Assembly (NCBI RefSeq): GCF_002022665.1
Contig: NZ_CP019788.1
Span: forward strand, 434,001-498,000
Source of the DNA: Bartonella sp. JB63
GTDB taxonomy: Bacteria; Pseudomonadota; Alphaproteobacteria; Rhizobiales; Rhizobiaceae
Length of the DNA stretch: 64,000 nucleotides
Direction: 5' to 3'
Of the stretch, positions 1 to 8,629 are shown piece after piece. The notes under the pieces were generated by a model. That model searched no databases. It saw nothing but the letters and a program-made list of their open reading frames with translations, and had not been told where the DNA came from. The position numbers were made by a program, and so were the translations under genes. Position 1 is the stretch's first letter. Every line of letters begins with the position of its first letter.

Positions 1-274
1 TTTCTTCAGCTGGAATAAAAGATTTGATAGTAACAGGAGTGGCTAATTTTCCTTTTTTGATAATTTGCGATAAAATTTCAAAGAGTTTTTGATGCAATTG
101 TTGGAAAAAATGTTCTGGTTTTAAAAAATCTGATACGCGATCAAGTGCATCGTTGTTAATAAGAATAGCGCCAAGAAGTGCTTGTTCAGCTTCAATATTA
201 TGCGGCATTTGCCGAAAAGAGATGGGTTCTTCTTTTTGCTGAGAGATGGGATTAAAGATGTCAGTTTTTTCCAT
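1..274 (-). CDS. dnaB: Replicative DNA helicase DnaB, N-terminal part (cut by window edge)
   Basis: The minus-strand frame opens at an ATG at 274 and runs off the window after 91 codons without a stop. The translation starts MEKTDIFNPIS and continues with FRQMPHNIEAEQALLGAIL, the typical start of the DnaB N-terminal domain, which forms the helicase collar and contacts primase. DnaB is the hexameric 5'-3' helicase that unwinds DNA at the replication fork. The catalytic RecA-like domain lies outside the window, so only the family assignment of the N-terminal domain is directly visible. It lies downstream of rplI on the same strand, an order common in Alphaproteobacteria. The rplI terminator hairpin separates the two genes. 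Confidence 0.9.
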   Translation of the reverse strand, partial: MEKTDIFNPISQQKEEPISFRQMPHNIEAEQALLGAILINNDALDRVSDFLKPEHFFQQLHQKLFEILSQIIKKGKLATPVTIKSFIPAEE

Positions 275-341
275 AACAATCTTCCTATTAAAAATATTCA
301 GCAAAGAGGCTAAATATTATTATGATATATAAATCTTAATG

Positions 342-394
342 GGAAAAAAGAAAAAACAAATAGCCAAAGAAGTAGATATTCATTAACTTTGGCT
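342..394 (-). terminator. Rho-independent terminator of the rpsF-rplI operon
   Basis: On the minus strand an 8-bp perfect stem, AGCCAAAG/CTTTGGCT (362-369 and 387-394), is followed by a T-rich tail of about 20 nt (342-361). The left arm overlaps the last codons of rplI. The position directly behind the last ribosomal gene and the T-run make a terminator the simplest reading. The loop is rather long (17 nt). Confidence 0.7.
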
Positions 395-961
395 TTCTTC
401 ATCAGGATTTTTTTCTTTATGATTGTCAGTTTTTTTTGTTAATGGTTTCTCTGGAGCATCGTATATCGCCTCAATAGAAGTGAGATTTTCACCTTCCGCT
501 TGACGCTGCGCTTCATTAGTTGAACGTGCGATATTAATTGTTACGGAAACCTGAACTTCGGGGTGTAAGTTAATAGGAATCGTATGAAGACCGATAGTTT
601 TAATTGGGTGATTAAGCTCAACTTGATTACGTCCAATAAAAAAGCCGCTCTCTGTTATAATATCGGCAATATTACGTGTTGATACGGAGCCGTAAAGCTG
701 TCCTGTTTCACCAGCTGAACGTATAATAGTAAACGATTGTCTATCAAGTTTTTCGGCAACTTTTTGAGCTTCATTTTTACGTTCAAGATTATGTGCCTCA
801 ATCTGTGCACGCTGTGTTTCAAAATGCTTTTTGTTAGCTTCGTTAGCACGTAAAGCCTTGCCTTTAGGTAATAGAAAATTACGTGCATAGCCGTTTTTGA
901 CTGAGACAATATCACCAATCTGACCAAGATGAGTGATGCGTTCAAGCAAAATAATATTCAT
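383..961 (-). CDS. rplI: 50S ribosomal protein L9
   Basis: L9 is a two-domain protein at the base of the L1 stalk of the large ribosomal subunit, where it binds 23S rRNA and supports translational fidelity. The N-terminus, [17 protein letters not shown] followed by [16 protein letters not shown], is the diagnostic L9 N-domain signature. The long connecting helix (about residues 40-75) and the C-terminal domain (about 80-150) follow. At 192 aa it is longer than the roughly 150 aa of E. coli because of a charged Lys/Glu/Asp-rich tail, a common alphaproteobacterial feature. It is the last gene of the rpsF-rpsR-DUF2232-rplI group, 25 bp after the DUF2232 gene. Confidence 0.97.
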   Translation of the reverse strand: MNIILLERITHLGQIGDIVSVKNGYARNFLLPKGKALRANEANKKHFETQRAQIEAHNLERKNEAQKVAEKLDRQSFTIIRSAGETGQLYGSVSTRNIADIITESGFFIGRNQVELNHPIKTIGLHTIPINLHPEVQVSVTINIARSTNEAQRQAEGENLTSIEAIYDAPEKPLTKKTDNHKEKNPDEESQS

Positions 962-986
962 AGTTTTTTCCTTTCGAATAAATCAA

Positions 987-1964
987 TTAGTAAGATTTGC
1001 GTGATTGGCTATTATATTGAATAGTTGCCCAAATACCCATAAGCAGAAGCATAAAAGAAATAGGCACAGTAAAAATAACAGTTAAAATAGCAATATAAAC
1101 GAGAGATAATATTATTATTCGACCGCTTATTTCTTTTGTAATATTATGGAGATATGCTAAACCACTAACCGATATGGTCAATATATAGGCGGTAGTAAAA
1201 ACATTTGCACTCAAATTAAATATAAAACTAATTTCAATCATTGAAGCTATAGAAGCGACAATAAAAATAATGAGCGCAAAAATCGGAAGACGGAAATTTT
1301 GTTTCCAATCATCATAAGGTCTTCTCAGCCATTTTATATGGCGCGCTATTGTCATTGAAAAGTAGAGATTAGCAATAAAAAAAATTAAACTATAAACAGT
1401 TAATGCTACTGCTATTAAAGTTGCTGTATGTGTTGTTAAAAGTTCACTAAAAGCAAAGATATCAGTTTCTTTTATAGATTGCGATTGTCGCATAGTTTGC
1501 ACTATGTTTTCAGTAATTCGCTTTGCAATAATAGGGGCAGCTGGATGATTTTGAACATAAATTCCAATAAGAGTTGATATACAAGCAATAAAGTTAGTTA
1601 AAAGAAAAATGACTGATGATAATGGATACCATATCAATGAATTTTCTTCTTTTATTGGTTGTGCAAGCCCAAGGAGCCAGGAAGCATAAGCAGAAGGAAG
1701 AAAAAACAACAACAAAAAACCAAAACCAATATAAATATTATTGATTATGGAAAGAATAAAAGTAGCACTAATTAAAGCGAAAAAACTAGATAACGTACCA
1801 TATCTGAATGCGGAAAAAAAGATTGGAAGTGAAATAAAACAACCAAAGAAAAGAGAACAATAAGGAATGACATTTGATATGCTGATAATTGCCATTCCTA
1901 TGACAGCAGTAAATAATCCTGCTAAAATACCAATTATCGCTTTATAAGAATAAGAATTTTCCAT
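987..1964 (-). CDS. DUF2232 polytopic membrane protein
   Basis: This 325-aa integral membrane protein has about eight hydrophobic segments, beginning with one at residues 8-30. Its hydrophobicity and its position between rpsR and rplI match the DUF2232 (YybS-like) proteins found at exactly this place in Rhizobiales. No catalytic motif is visible and the biochemical role is unknown. Transport or membrane-assembly roles proposed for the family are not supported by anything in the sequence. Two hairpins lie just upstream in the 139-bp spacer after rpsR, so its expression may be partly uncoupled from the ribosomal genes. Confidence 0.75.
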   Translation of the reverse strand: MENSYSYKAIIGILAGLFTAVIGMAIISISNVIPYCSLFFGCFISLPIFFSAFRYGTLSSFFALISATFILSIINNIYIGFGFLLLFFLPSAYASWLLGLAQPIKEENSLIWYPLSSVIFLLTNFIACISTLIGIYVQNHPAAPIIAKRITENIVQTMRQSQSIKETDIFAFSELLTTHTATLIAVALTVYSLIFFIANLYFSMTIARHIKWLRRPYDDWKQNFRLPIFALIIFIVASIASMIEISFIFNLSANVFTTAYILTISVSGLAYLHNITKEISGRIIILSLVYIAILTVIFTVPISFMLLLMGIWATIQYNSQSRKSY

Positions 1965-1975
1965 TGATTGCTGTC

Positions 1976-2008
1976 CTGCTTTTTGCAGTTAGGGGTATAT
2001 AATACCCC
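1976..2008 (-). other. Two short hairpins before the DUF2232 gene
   Basis: A perfect 7-bp palindrome GGGGTAT/ATACCCC with a 3-nt loop lies at 1992-2008. A small CTGC-TTTTT-GCAG hairpin (1976-1988) lies between it and the DUF2232 start at 1964. They sit in the spacer after rpsR. They could be mRNA-processing or attenuation elements, and the first could also be a protein-binding palindrome. Function is not known. Confidence 0.35.
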
Positions 2009-2049
2009 AACTTTGGATATTATAATTAAAATGTTTTGTTAAAACATCA

Positions 2050-2084
2050 AGGAAAAATAATAAATGGCCAGAATTTATTCTGGC
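2050..2084 (-). terminator. Possible terminator or attenuator after rpsR
   Basis: On the minus strand the stem GCCAGAA/TTCTGGC (2067-2073 and 2078-2084, 4-nt loop) is followed by a T-rich stretch with TTATTATTTTT. It lies 20 bp after the rpsR stop. It may end or reduce transcription between the two ribosomal genes and DUF2232-rplI, giving different dosage within the operon. The tail is interrupted, so read-through is likely. Confidence 0.5.
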
Positions 2085-2103
2085 TACTCAAAAATTTAAA
2101 AAC

Positions 2104-2355
2104 TTATTTGACAACGTATGGAAGTAAGCCAAGAAAACGGGCACGTTTAATAGCATTAGTTAACTCACGTTGTTTTTTTTGACTAACGGCTGTAATGCGC
2201 GAAGGAACAATTTTGCCACGTTCTGAAATATAACGCTGTAACAGCTTAATATCTTTATAATCAATTTTAGGAGCATTTACCCCTGAAAATGGACATGTTT
2301 TACGACGGTGATGAAAAGGACGACGTACTGAAGTTTGATTAATGTCAGTCATCAT
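2104..2355 (-). CDS. rpsR: 30S ribosomal protein S18
   Basis: S18 is a small-subunit protein that binds 16S rRNA as a heterodimer with S6 on the platform. The 83-aa sequence has the family core: RKTCPFSG near residues 18-25, then [40 protein letters not shown] and LGLLPY. Length is normal. The start overlaps the stop of rpsF by 4 nt (ATGA), implying translational coupling and equal production of the S6/S18 pair. Two adjacent ATG codons are possible starts, and the distal one is chosen because it forms the overlap. Confidence 0.97.
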   Translation of the reverse strand: MMTDINQTSVRRPFHHRRKTCPFSGVNAPKIDYKDIKLLQRYISERGKIVPSRITAVSQKKQRELTNAIKRARFLGLLPYVVK

Positions 2356-2759
2356 TCTGTTCCTTCTATTGGATTTTCACGTTGGTGACGCAGATTTTGA
2401 ACCTTCTCTTCATTTTTACCAGGGAAGTCATCACGATTAAAGGATGAAACTGTAGTAGATTGCTCTTTTTCATGTTTTTCTACGCGGATAGTCATATAAC
2501 GCAAGATGTCTTCATTAATACGCATTTGGCGTTCAAGTTCAGAAATTGCTGCGGCTGGAGCATCAATATTCACCAATACGTAATAAGCTTTACGATTTTT
2601 GCGAATTCGGTAAGCAAGAGAACGAAGACCCCAATTCTCTATACGCCCAACTTTACCACCCTGTGCTTCGATAACACCTTTATAAATTTCTAAAAGCTCA
2701 TCAATTCGCTGCGGTGCAATATCCTGTCGGGCAAGGAAAATGTGTTCATAAAGAGCCAT
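2352..2759 (-). CDS. rpsF: 30S ribosomal protein S6
   Basis: S6 is the partner of S18 on the 30S platform. The 135-aa protein starts [14 protein letters not shown], typical of S6, and contains the central segment [19 protein letters not shown] with the following [13 protein letters not shown] strand, then [15 protein letters not shown] short charged tail after about residue 95 is common in alphaproteobacteria. It is the first gene of the block and is preceded by a leader that is clearly more GC-rich than the surroundings. Confidence 0.97.
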   Translation of the reverse strand: MALYEHIFLARQDIAPQRIDELLEIYKGVIEAQGGKVGRIENWGLRSLAYRIRKNRKAYYVLVNIDAPAAAISELERQMRINEDILRYMTIRVEKHEKEQSTTVSSFNRDDFPGKNEEKVQNLRHQRENPIEGTE

Positions 2760-3094
2760 TAATTTTGCCTTTCTTCAATTAAATTCTACTAGTTTTGGCG
2801 CAAAGCCCCTGCGACTTGTCTTTATTGGAAGACCCAAAGAAGAAAGGACGCGTTTGCAATTTGAGACACTCGAGAGCGGAGATACGGGAGGCCGAAATTA
2901 TTATATTCCTACTGGTTATTTCCCAGCCCTCCGTTCAACCCCCAGCCAAACACCGGTAATGAACACTAGGTATTTACAGCTTATATTTAAAAATAGCAAG
3001 TTGGTGTTTACAAAAAATATGATTTATTGTGTCTTAGGATATTTTTTATGTATTTCGCGTTTTATTTCTCTCTATCATATTAGTAAATATTGAT
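2760..3094. other. 335-bp intergenic region with GC-rich rpsF leader
   Basis: This spacer lies between the divergent rpsF (minus) and PAP2 (plus) genes. About 2805-2960 is much more GC-rich than the rest of the window and contains several C- and G-runs, which suggests a structured 5' leader of the rpsF mRNA. Many bacteria carry an S6:S18-binding leader at this place. Whether this one does needs a covariance-model search. The plus-strand reading frame at 2854-3093 has no recognisable features and is not called as a gene. Confidence 0.4.
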
Positions 3095-3110
3095 ATGATA
3101 GAGAGAAATA
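3063..3110 (+). repeat. Perfect 18-bp inverted repeat (long hairpin)
   Basis: The arm TATTTCTCTCTATCATAT (3063-3080) is exactly complementary to 3093-3110. The 12-nt loop can pair further through G-U and A-T pairs. The hairpin covers the upstream-most ATG of the following phosphatase frame (3095). There is no T-run behind it, so it is not a classical terminator. It may be a regulatory mRNA structure or a palindromic repeat element. Confidence 0.75.
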
Positions 3111-3733
3111 TAGCGATATTTAAAGATATAATGAGTGAGATAAAAATGAATTTTTTACACCAGATTGATGTAGTACTTTTTGAAATGCTTGCTAATAATC
3201 ATCAAACGTGGTTAGCTTTAATTTGGTTTGGTATAATTTGTGCAAAGTTTTTGATTTATATTATTCCCATACATCTTTGTGTGTTATGGTTTTGCGGTAG
3301 ATATACTGGAAGATGTGTTGTTTTAAGTATTTGTGTTAGCATTTGTGTTACCCTTTTTGTAGGCTATCTTATTTCTCTTATTTATTATCGTCCGCGTCCA
3401 TTTGTTGCAGGTCTTATCAAGCCTCTTATTAAACATCGGGAAACAGCTTCTTTTCCGAGTAATCATGCATTAATTATTGTATCTTACTTTGTTAATCTTT
3501 ATTTGTATCGATGCAAAATTGCTTCTAAGTTTGCATTGATATTTTTGTTATTAATCTGTTGGGGACGTGTTTTTACAGGTGTACACTATCCTCTTGATGT
3601 TTTGGCTGGTGTGTTTTTAGGAAGTTTCATAAGTTGGTTTATTATCCGGTTTGTTGCATCATATTTTCCTAAATTTTTATATCAAATTCCGCCCTTGAAA
3701 TATAATTTTCATATAGGTATTCATTCTAAATAA
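3095..3733 (+). CDS. PAP2-family membrane phosphatase
   Basis: This is an integral membrane acid phosphatase of the PAP2 superfamily. Members act on lipid phosphates such as undecaprenyl diphosphate or phosphatidylglycerophosphate at the periplasmic face. In the 212-aa frame the motifs are RPRPF (99-103), PSNH (121-124, the PSGH motif) and R158-x5-H164-x3-D168, within several membrane helices. The lysine that usually precedes the first motif (K-x6-RP) is a serine here (S94). The frame opens at 3095, inside a perfect hairpin. ATGs at 3131 and 3146 (giving MNFLHQIDVV) are more credible starts. The exact substrate cannot be told. An undecaprenyl-pyrophosphatase role is possible but unproven. Confidence 0.75.
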   Translation: MIERNIAIFKDIMSEIKMNFLHQIDVVLFEMLANNHQTWLALIWFGIICAKFLIYIIPIHLCVLWFCGRYTGRCVVLSICVSICVTLFVGYLISLIYYRPRPFVAGLIKPLIKHRETASFPSNHALIIVSYFVNLYLYRCKIASKFALIFLLLICWGRVFTGVHYPLDVLAGVFLGSFISWFIIRFVASYFPKFLYQIPPLKYNFHIGIHSK

Positions 3734-3809
3734 GTTGATTTCTTGTAATTTATGTTTATTGAATTGGCTAAAGAGCCGATAAATCTGAAATTCAATTTTG
3801 GAGATCATG

Positions 3810-4754
3810 ATGATAGCAGCATTCACTTTCCCAGGACAGGGGAGTCAAGTTGTTGGTATGGGAAAAGTACTTGCAGAGCAATTTGCTGAAGCACGTATGG
3901 TCTTTGAGGAAGTTGACGATGCTTTGGGTGAAAAATTATCACAGATTATTTTTGAAGGTCCAGAAGAGGCTTTAACATTAACAGCAAATGCACAACCAGC
4001 ATTGATGGCTGTATCTATAGCAATTATTCGTGTAATGGAAAAATTAGGACTTGATATAGCAAAAAAGGTGAAGTTTGTTGCGGGTCACTCTTTAGGAGAA
4101 TATTCAGCACTTTGTTCTGCTGGTACATTTAGTTTAGCTGATACAGCAAAACTTTTACGGATTCGTGGAAATGCTATGCAAACAGCTGTTGCTGTTGGTG
4201 AAGGTTCAATGGCGGCAATTATTGGTTTGAATGAACAAAATGTTGAAGAAATTTGCGAGCTTGTTTTAGGAGAGGGTTTGTGTCAGATCGCCAATGATAA
4301 TGGAGGTGGGCAGATTGTTATTTCAGGTAAAACAAAAGCTATCAAGGAAGCGATCAAGATTGCTTCACAAAAAGGAGCTAAACGCGCGTTGCTTCTTTCA
4401 GTATCAGCACCTTTCCATTCAATTCTAATGAGTCCTGCGGCCGATGCAATGAAAGACGCCTTTAGAAAAATTAATAAAAGAGCGCCTATTGTTCCACTTA
4501 TTGCAAATGTTTCTGTTACACCGGAAAGTGATCCGGAACGTATTCTTATGCTTCTTGTTCAACAGGTAACTGGGCGAGTACGATGGCGTGAAACAATCGA
4601 ATGGTTTGGAGCTAATGAGGTTGATGTTCTTTTTGAAGTTGGTTTTGGGAAAGTATTAACAGGTTTGGCGCGCCGTATTAATAAGGATATCAACGGTTTA
4701 ACGATTGGTAATGCTGAGGAAATTGAAACAGCATTACAAGTGCTAGGTGTTTAG
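3810..4754 (+). CDS. fabD: Malonyl-CoA-ACP transacylase FabD
   Basis: FabD moves malonyl from CoA to acyl carrier protein, feeding type II fatty-acid elongation. The protein begins with FTFPGQGSQVVGMG and carries the catalytic serine in GHSLGEYSAL (near residue 94) and the catalytic histidine in APFHS. About 314 aa is normal. The open frame extends to a TTG at 3798, but GGAG at 3800-3803 is a ribosome-binding site inside that extension. The ATG at 3810 sits 6 nt behind it and is preferred; 3807 is an alternative. It starts the fabD-fabG-acpP-fabF series, with fabG 18 bp downstream. Confidence 0.96.
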   Translation: MIAAFTFPGQGSQVVGMGKVLAEQFAEARMVFEEVDDALGEKLSQIIFEGPEEALTLTANAQPALMAVSIAIIRVMEKLGLDIAKKVKFVAGHSLGEYSALCSAGTFSLADTAKLLRIRGNAMQTAVAVGEGSMAAIIGLNEQNVEEICELVLGEGLCQIANDNGGGQIVISGKTKAIKEAIKIASQKGAKRALLLSVSAPFHSILMSPAADAMKDAFRKINKRAPIVPLIANVSVTPESDPERILMLLVQQVTGRVRWRETIEWFGANEVDVLFEVGFGKVLTGLARRINKDINGLTIGNAEEIETALQVLGV

Positions 4755-4772
4755 TTTTAGGGAGTCTAAAAG

Positions 4773-5510
4773 ATGTTTGAATTAACAGGTCGTAAAGCTC
4801 TTGTGACGGGAGCATCAGGAGATATTGGTGAAGCAATTGCACGTGTTTTACATGAACAAGGAGTCATTGTTGGATTGCATGGAACGCGTGAAGAAAGACT
4901 CAAAGAAATTGCTGTAGATCTTGATAAAAACGTTTTTATTTTTCCTGCTAATCTTTCTGATCGTGATGCTATTAAGAAATTGGCTGAGACAGCTGAAAAA
5001 GAAATGGATGGAGTTGATATTCTTGTTAACAATGCTGGTATTACTCGAGACGGTCTTTTTGTACGTATGCAAGATCAGGATTGGGATGATGTGTTGTCAG
5101 TTAATTTGACAGCCGCCTTTATTTTAACACGTGAACTAACATATAGCATGATGCGGCGGCGCTACGGACGTATTATTAATATAACTTCTATTGTTGGTGT
5201 TGTTGGTAATCCTGGACAAACGAATTATTGTGCTGCGAAAGCTGGTTTAATAGGCTTTTCCAAGTCATTAGCGCAAGAAGTTGCATCACGGAATATAACA
5301 GTTAATTGTATTGCTCCAGGATTTATTAAATCCGCGATGACTGATCAATTGAATGAAAAGCAGAAAGAAAAAATTATGGCTACAATTCCAATGAAACGTA
5401 TGGGAATGGGGCAAGAAATAGCTTCTGCAGTTGTTTATTTAGCAAGTGATGAGTCAGGGTATGTGACTGGACAAACGATACATATCAACGGTGGTATGGC
5501 AATGATTTGA
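4773..5510 (+). CDS. fabG: 3-oxoacyl-ACP reductase FabG
   Basis: This is a short-chain dehydrogenase that reduces 3-oxoacyl-ACP to 3-hydroxyacyl-ACP with NADPH in each elongation cycle. The 245-aa protein has the cofactor motif TGASGDIG (12-19), NNAG (86-89) and the catalytic Ser139, Tyr152 and Lys156 (YCAAK). The C-terminus GYVTGQTIHINGGMAMI is typical of FabG. An AGGGAG ribosome-binding site precedes the ATG. It is co-directional with fabD and almost certainly shares its transcript. Confidence 0.96.
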   Translation: MFELTGRKALVTGASGDIGEAIARVLHEQGVIVGLHGTREERLKEIAVDLDKNVFIFPANLSDRDAIKKLAETAEKEMDGVDILVNNAGITRDGLFVRMQDQDWDDVLSVNLTAAFILTRELTYSMMRRRYGRIINITSIVGVVGNPGQTNYCAAKAGLIGFSKSLAQEVASRNITVNCIAPGFIKSAMTDQLNEKQKEKIMATIPMKRMGMGQEIASAVVYLASDESGYVTGQTIHINGGMAMI

Positions 5511-5762
5511 GTATTCTACATTGATTTATAACTATTATTATTTTAGATAACGATGAATGAAATAGAACAATAAGTTTATTTCTTTAAGTGTGGTAATTGT
5601 TCAACTTATCAGGATATCAATTTAGTACATTTAAGAAGAGAGATCCATGGAATGTCCTATATTTTATCGCTAAAGTTTTGGAGCAATGCATCTATTACTT
5701 GATTATATGAACTTATATCGCTAACCAAGTACAGGAAAACAATACAAATTCGAGGATTGAAT
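5511..5762 (+). other. 252-bp spacer between fabG and acpP
   Basis: The gap before acpP is long compared with the other spacers in this cluster and no reading frame in it looks like a gene. acpP is usually expressed far more strongly than its neighbours, so its own promoter is expected here. I could not place convincing -35/-10 boxes. Confidence 0.3.
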
Positions 5763-5999
5763 ATGAGTGATACAGAAGAGCGCGTTAGAAAGATTATCGT
5801 AGAGCATCTTGGAGTTGACGCAGATAAGGTAGTAGAAAATGCAAGCTTTATCGATGATTTAGGGGCAGATAGCCTTGATACGGTTGAGCTTGTTATGGCT
5901 TTTGAAGAAGAGTTCGGTATAGAAATCCCGGATGATGCTGCCGAAACAATTTTCACAGTTGGTGATGCAGTGAAGTTTATTGATAAGGCTTCTGTATAA
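5763..5999 (+). CDS. acpP: Acyl carrier protein
   Basis: This small acidic protein carries growing acyl chains on a 4'-phosphopantetheine arm. It is 78 aa from the ATG at 5763, with the attachment serine at residue 37 in [10 protein letters not shown] followed by [14 protein letters not shown], the standard helix II/III signature. A TTG at 5757 opens the same frame, but GAGG at 5752-5755 fits the ATG at 5763 (7-nt spacing) and the protein then starts MSDTEERV like other alphaproteobacterial ACPs. A strong terminator follows, so acpP is probably transcribed as its own highly expressed unit. Confidence 0.97.
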   Translation: MSDTEERVRKIIVEHLGVDADKVVENASFIDDLGADSLDTVELVMAFEEEFGIEIPDDAAETIFTVGDAVKFIDKASV

Positions 6000-6008
6000 T
6001 TTTATTAA

Positions 6009-6042
6009 AGGGCAAAAGTATTTTATGCTTTTGCCCTATTTT
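6009..6042 (+). terminator. Rho-independent terminator after acpP
   Basis: A perfect 10-bp stem, AGGGCAAAAG/CTTTTGCCCT (6009-6018 and 6028-6037), is followed by ATTTTCT and lies 9 bp after the acpP stop. It is one of the clearest terminators in the window. It separates acpP from fabF, which is usually co-located in the same cluster. Confidence 0.85.
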
Positions 6043-6102
6043 CTAGTTATAGTGTATTTTGACAATGTCGCTTCTAGGGATCGATGATTCAAGGTTAGAA
6101 AT

Positions 6103-7362
6103 ATGAGACGTGTTGTTGTTACTGGTTTGGGATTAGTATCTCCGCTGGGTGGTGATGTTGAATGGAGTTGGAAGCGGCTTCTCGAAGGGAAAAGTGGTGT
6201 TCGACGCATCACTGAATTTAATGTTGCTGATTTACCATGTCAAATTGCTGGTCGTATTCCTTTAGGGGATGGAACAAGTGGTACATATAATGCTGATCTC
6301 TATATGGAGCCTAAGGAGCAGCGCAAGGTTGATGCATTTATTACTTATGCAATAGCTGCTGCTGATCAAGCACTTGCAGATGCTGAATGGTTTCCAAAAA
6401 GTGATGAAGATCAGATTCAGACGGGTGTTATGATTGGTTCCGGTATTGGTGGCATTGGAGGCATTATTGAGGCTGGTTATACACTTCGTGATAAAGGTCC
6501 ACGACGAATTTCTCCTTTTTTTATTCCAGGGCGTTTGATTAATCTTGCTTCTGGTTATGTTTCTATTAAGCATGGTTTGCGTGGTCCTAATCATTCGGTT
6601 GTAACAGCTTGTTCTACCGGTGCTCATGCGATTGGTGATGCAACTCGTTTAATTGCACTAGGTGATGCAGATGTGATGGTGGCAGGGGGCGCTGAATCTC
6701 CAGTTAATCGTATATCTCTTGCTGGTTTTGCTGCCTGTAAAGCTCTTTCTACCGGGCGTAATGATGAACCTGAGCGCGCATCACGGCCTTATGACGCAGA
6801 TCGTGATGGTTTTATTATGGGTGAGGGGGCTGCTGTTATCATTTTAGAAGAGCTTGAACATGCAAAAAAGCGAGGTGCTCGCATTTATGCAGAGGTGATT
6901 GGTTATGGTTTGTCTGGTGATGCTTATCATATTACAGCTCCTTCGGAGAGTGGTGAAGGCGCGCAGCGTAGTATAATATTTGCTCTTAAGCGTGCTCAAG
7001 TGAATGTGTGCGATATTGATTATATTAATGCTCACGGTACATCAACAATGGCTGATGTTATAGAATTAGCAGCTGTTGAGCGTGTTTTAGGTCATCATGC
7101 GTCGCAGGTATCAATGTCGTCAACAAAATCATCTATTGGACACCTACTTGGTGCGGCTGGGGCAGCTGAAGCTATTTTTTGTATTTTAGCTATACGGGAC
7201 AATATAGCTCCGGCAACGCTTAATCTCGATAACCCATCTGTTGAAACAAAAATTGATCTTGTACCACATACACCACGTGAGAGAAAAATTGATACAGTTC
7301 TTTCTAATTCATTTGGTTTTGGTGGAACGAACGCATCTTTAATAATGCGGCGCTTTAGTTAA
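6103..7362 (+). CDS. fabF: 3-oxoacyl-ACP synthase II (KAS II)
   Basis: This condensing enzyme extends acyl-ACP by two carbons using malonyl-ACP. The 419-aa protein shows the thiolase-fold catalytic set: Cys170 in VTACSTGAHA, His311 in NAHGTSTMAD, and Lys342 and His347 in KSSIGHLLGAAG. The C-terminal NSFGFGGTNASL glycine-rich loop is present. The TSTMADVIEL variant of the His motif is usual in Rhizobiales. It follows the acpP terminator by about 60 bp, so it must have its own promoter or depend on read-through. mltG follows 107 bp downstream. Confidence 0.96.
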   Translation: MRRVVVTGLGLVSPLGGDVEWSWKRLLEGKSGVRRITEFNVADLPCQIAGRIPLGDGTSGTYNADLYMEPKEQRKVDAFITYAIAAADQALADAEWFPKSDEDQIQTGVMIGSGIGGIGGIIEAGYTLRDKGPRRISPFFIPGRLINLASGYVSIKHGLRGPNHSVVTACSTGAHAIGDATRLIALGDADVMVAGGAESPVNRISLAGFAACKALSTGRNDEPERASRPYDADRDGFIMGEGAAVIILEELEHAKKRGARIYAEVIGYGLSGDAYHITAPSESGEGAQRSIIFALKRAQVNVCDIDYINAHGTSTMADVIELAAVERVLGHHASQVSMSSTKSSIGHLLGAAGAAEAIFCILAIRDNIAPATLNLDNPSVETKIDLVPHTPRERKIDTVLSNSFGFGGTNASLIMRRFS

Positions 7363-7469
7363 TAATAAACATTTTCATTTTTTATAGCTGTTTTGATAAA
7401 CTTTTTGATTATAAGATTTTGGTGAGAAATTATTAATGAAATACTTAAAATTATTAAGGTTGGTAAGTT

Positions 7470-8576
7470 ATGTCTGATGTGAAAAATAAATTATCATTGC
7501 AGGATGTAGATGGTTTTTCATTAAATTATTCACCAAATAATAATGATAGATTGCTGCATGGAAAGCGCAAAAGATCGCATATTTTGCGTAATCCGTTTAT
7601 TATTCTAAGTAATTTTTTTATAATGCTTATTGTGGTTGTTCTTTTAGCAATCGGTATTCCTCTTTATGTTGTAAAGAACATTTTTGAAGGTAAAGGGATA
7701 GCTGAAAAAGAACAAGTTATTCTTATCGATTCTGGAAAAGGAATTCGTGAAATTGCATCATTGCTTGAAAAACGTGGTCTTATTCGATCCTCTGATATTT
7801 TTATTTATGGAGTTGCTTATTACAAAAACGCAACACGCCTTAAAGCTGGTGAATATTTAATTCCAGCCTATGCTTCAATGCGTGATATTATGGATATTTT
7901 TGTAAAAGGAAAGTCTATTGAATATACTTTTACAGTGCCTGAGGGTTTAACCGTTCAACAGGTTTTTGATAGATTAGCAGCCAATGAAATTCTGATCGGT
8001 GATCTTCCTGAAATTTTACCTCCAGAGGGCAGTTTAGTGACTGATACTGTTCATTTTGTTCGTGGTACAACACGTATGGAAATTATAAAAAGGCTGCGTG
8101 AAGAACAAATGAAATTGGTTAATGCAATATGGGCTACTCGTTCACCAGATTTACCTATCAAGTCTATTGAGGAATTTGTTATATTGGCATCGATTGTTGA
8201 AAAAGAGACTGGGATTGCAGAAGAGAAACTGCAAGTGGCTGCAGTATTTTATAATCGTCTTGCTAAACGTATGCGTCTTCAATCTGATCCAACAGTAATT
8301 TATGGCATTTTTGGTGGAAAAGGTAAACCTGTAGATCGTCCGATTTATCGTTCAGATCTTGAGAGGGAAACGCCATATAATACTTATAAAATTGATGGAT
8401 TGCCGCCAGCAGCTATTGCAAATCCAGGTCGCGATTCTTTAAAGGTGGTGGCCAGTTTCCCAAAAAGTGATGCGCTTTATTTTGTAGCTGATGGTTCCGG
8501 TAGACATATTTTTTCTAAAACTTTGGATGAACATAATGCAAATATTCGTAAATGGCGTGCGTTAAAAAAACGATAA
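7470..8576 (+). CDS. mltG: Endolytic murein transglycosylase MltG
   Basis: This inner-membrane lytic transglycosylase cleaves nascent glycan strands and sets glycan length. The 368-aa protein has a basic cytoplasmic N-terminus, one membrane helix (about 43-69), a LysM-like subdomain (about 80-150) and the YceG catalytic domain with EKETG at 244-248 and LQSDPTVIYG. The conserved glutamate of this motif is present. The order fabF-mltG-gmk is standard for Rhizobiales, but the YicC-family gene that often sits between mltG and gmk is missing here; only 53 bp separate the two. Confidence 0.93.
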   Translation: MSDVKNKLSLQDVDGFSLNYSPNNNDRLLHGKRKRSHILRNPFIILSNFFIMLIVVVLLAIGIPLYVVKNIFEGKGIAEKEQVILIDSGKGIREIASLLEKRGLIRSSDIFIYGVAYYKNATRLKAGEYLIPAYASMRDIMDIFVKGKSIEYTFTVPEGLTVQQVFDRLAANEILIGDLPEILPPEGSLVTDTVHFVRGTTRMEIIKRLREEQMKLVNAIWATRSPDLPIKSIEEFVILASIVEKETGIAEEKLQVAAVFYNRLAKRMRLQSDPTVIYGIFGGKGKPVDRPIYRSDLERETPYNTYKIDGLPPAAIANPGRDSLKVVASFPKSDALYFVADGSGRHIFSKTLDEHNANIRKWRALKKR

Positions 8577-8629
8577 ATCTTCTTAAAATTTAGAATTCAT
8601 ATTTAGAAAATTTTGAAAAAATTAACATT

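Noticed and set aside
2854-3093. Plus-strand open frame of 79 codons in the rpsF leader
   Set aside because: No recognisable domain, unusual composition, overlaps the likely rpsF leader and hairpin, and no ribosome-binding site.
6262-6627. 121-codon minus-strand frame inside fabF
   Set aside because: Lies within the catalytic core of fabF and has no protein-family features.
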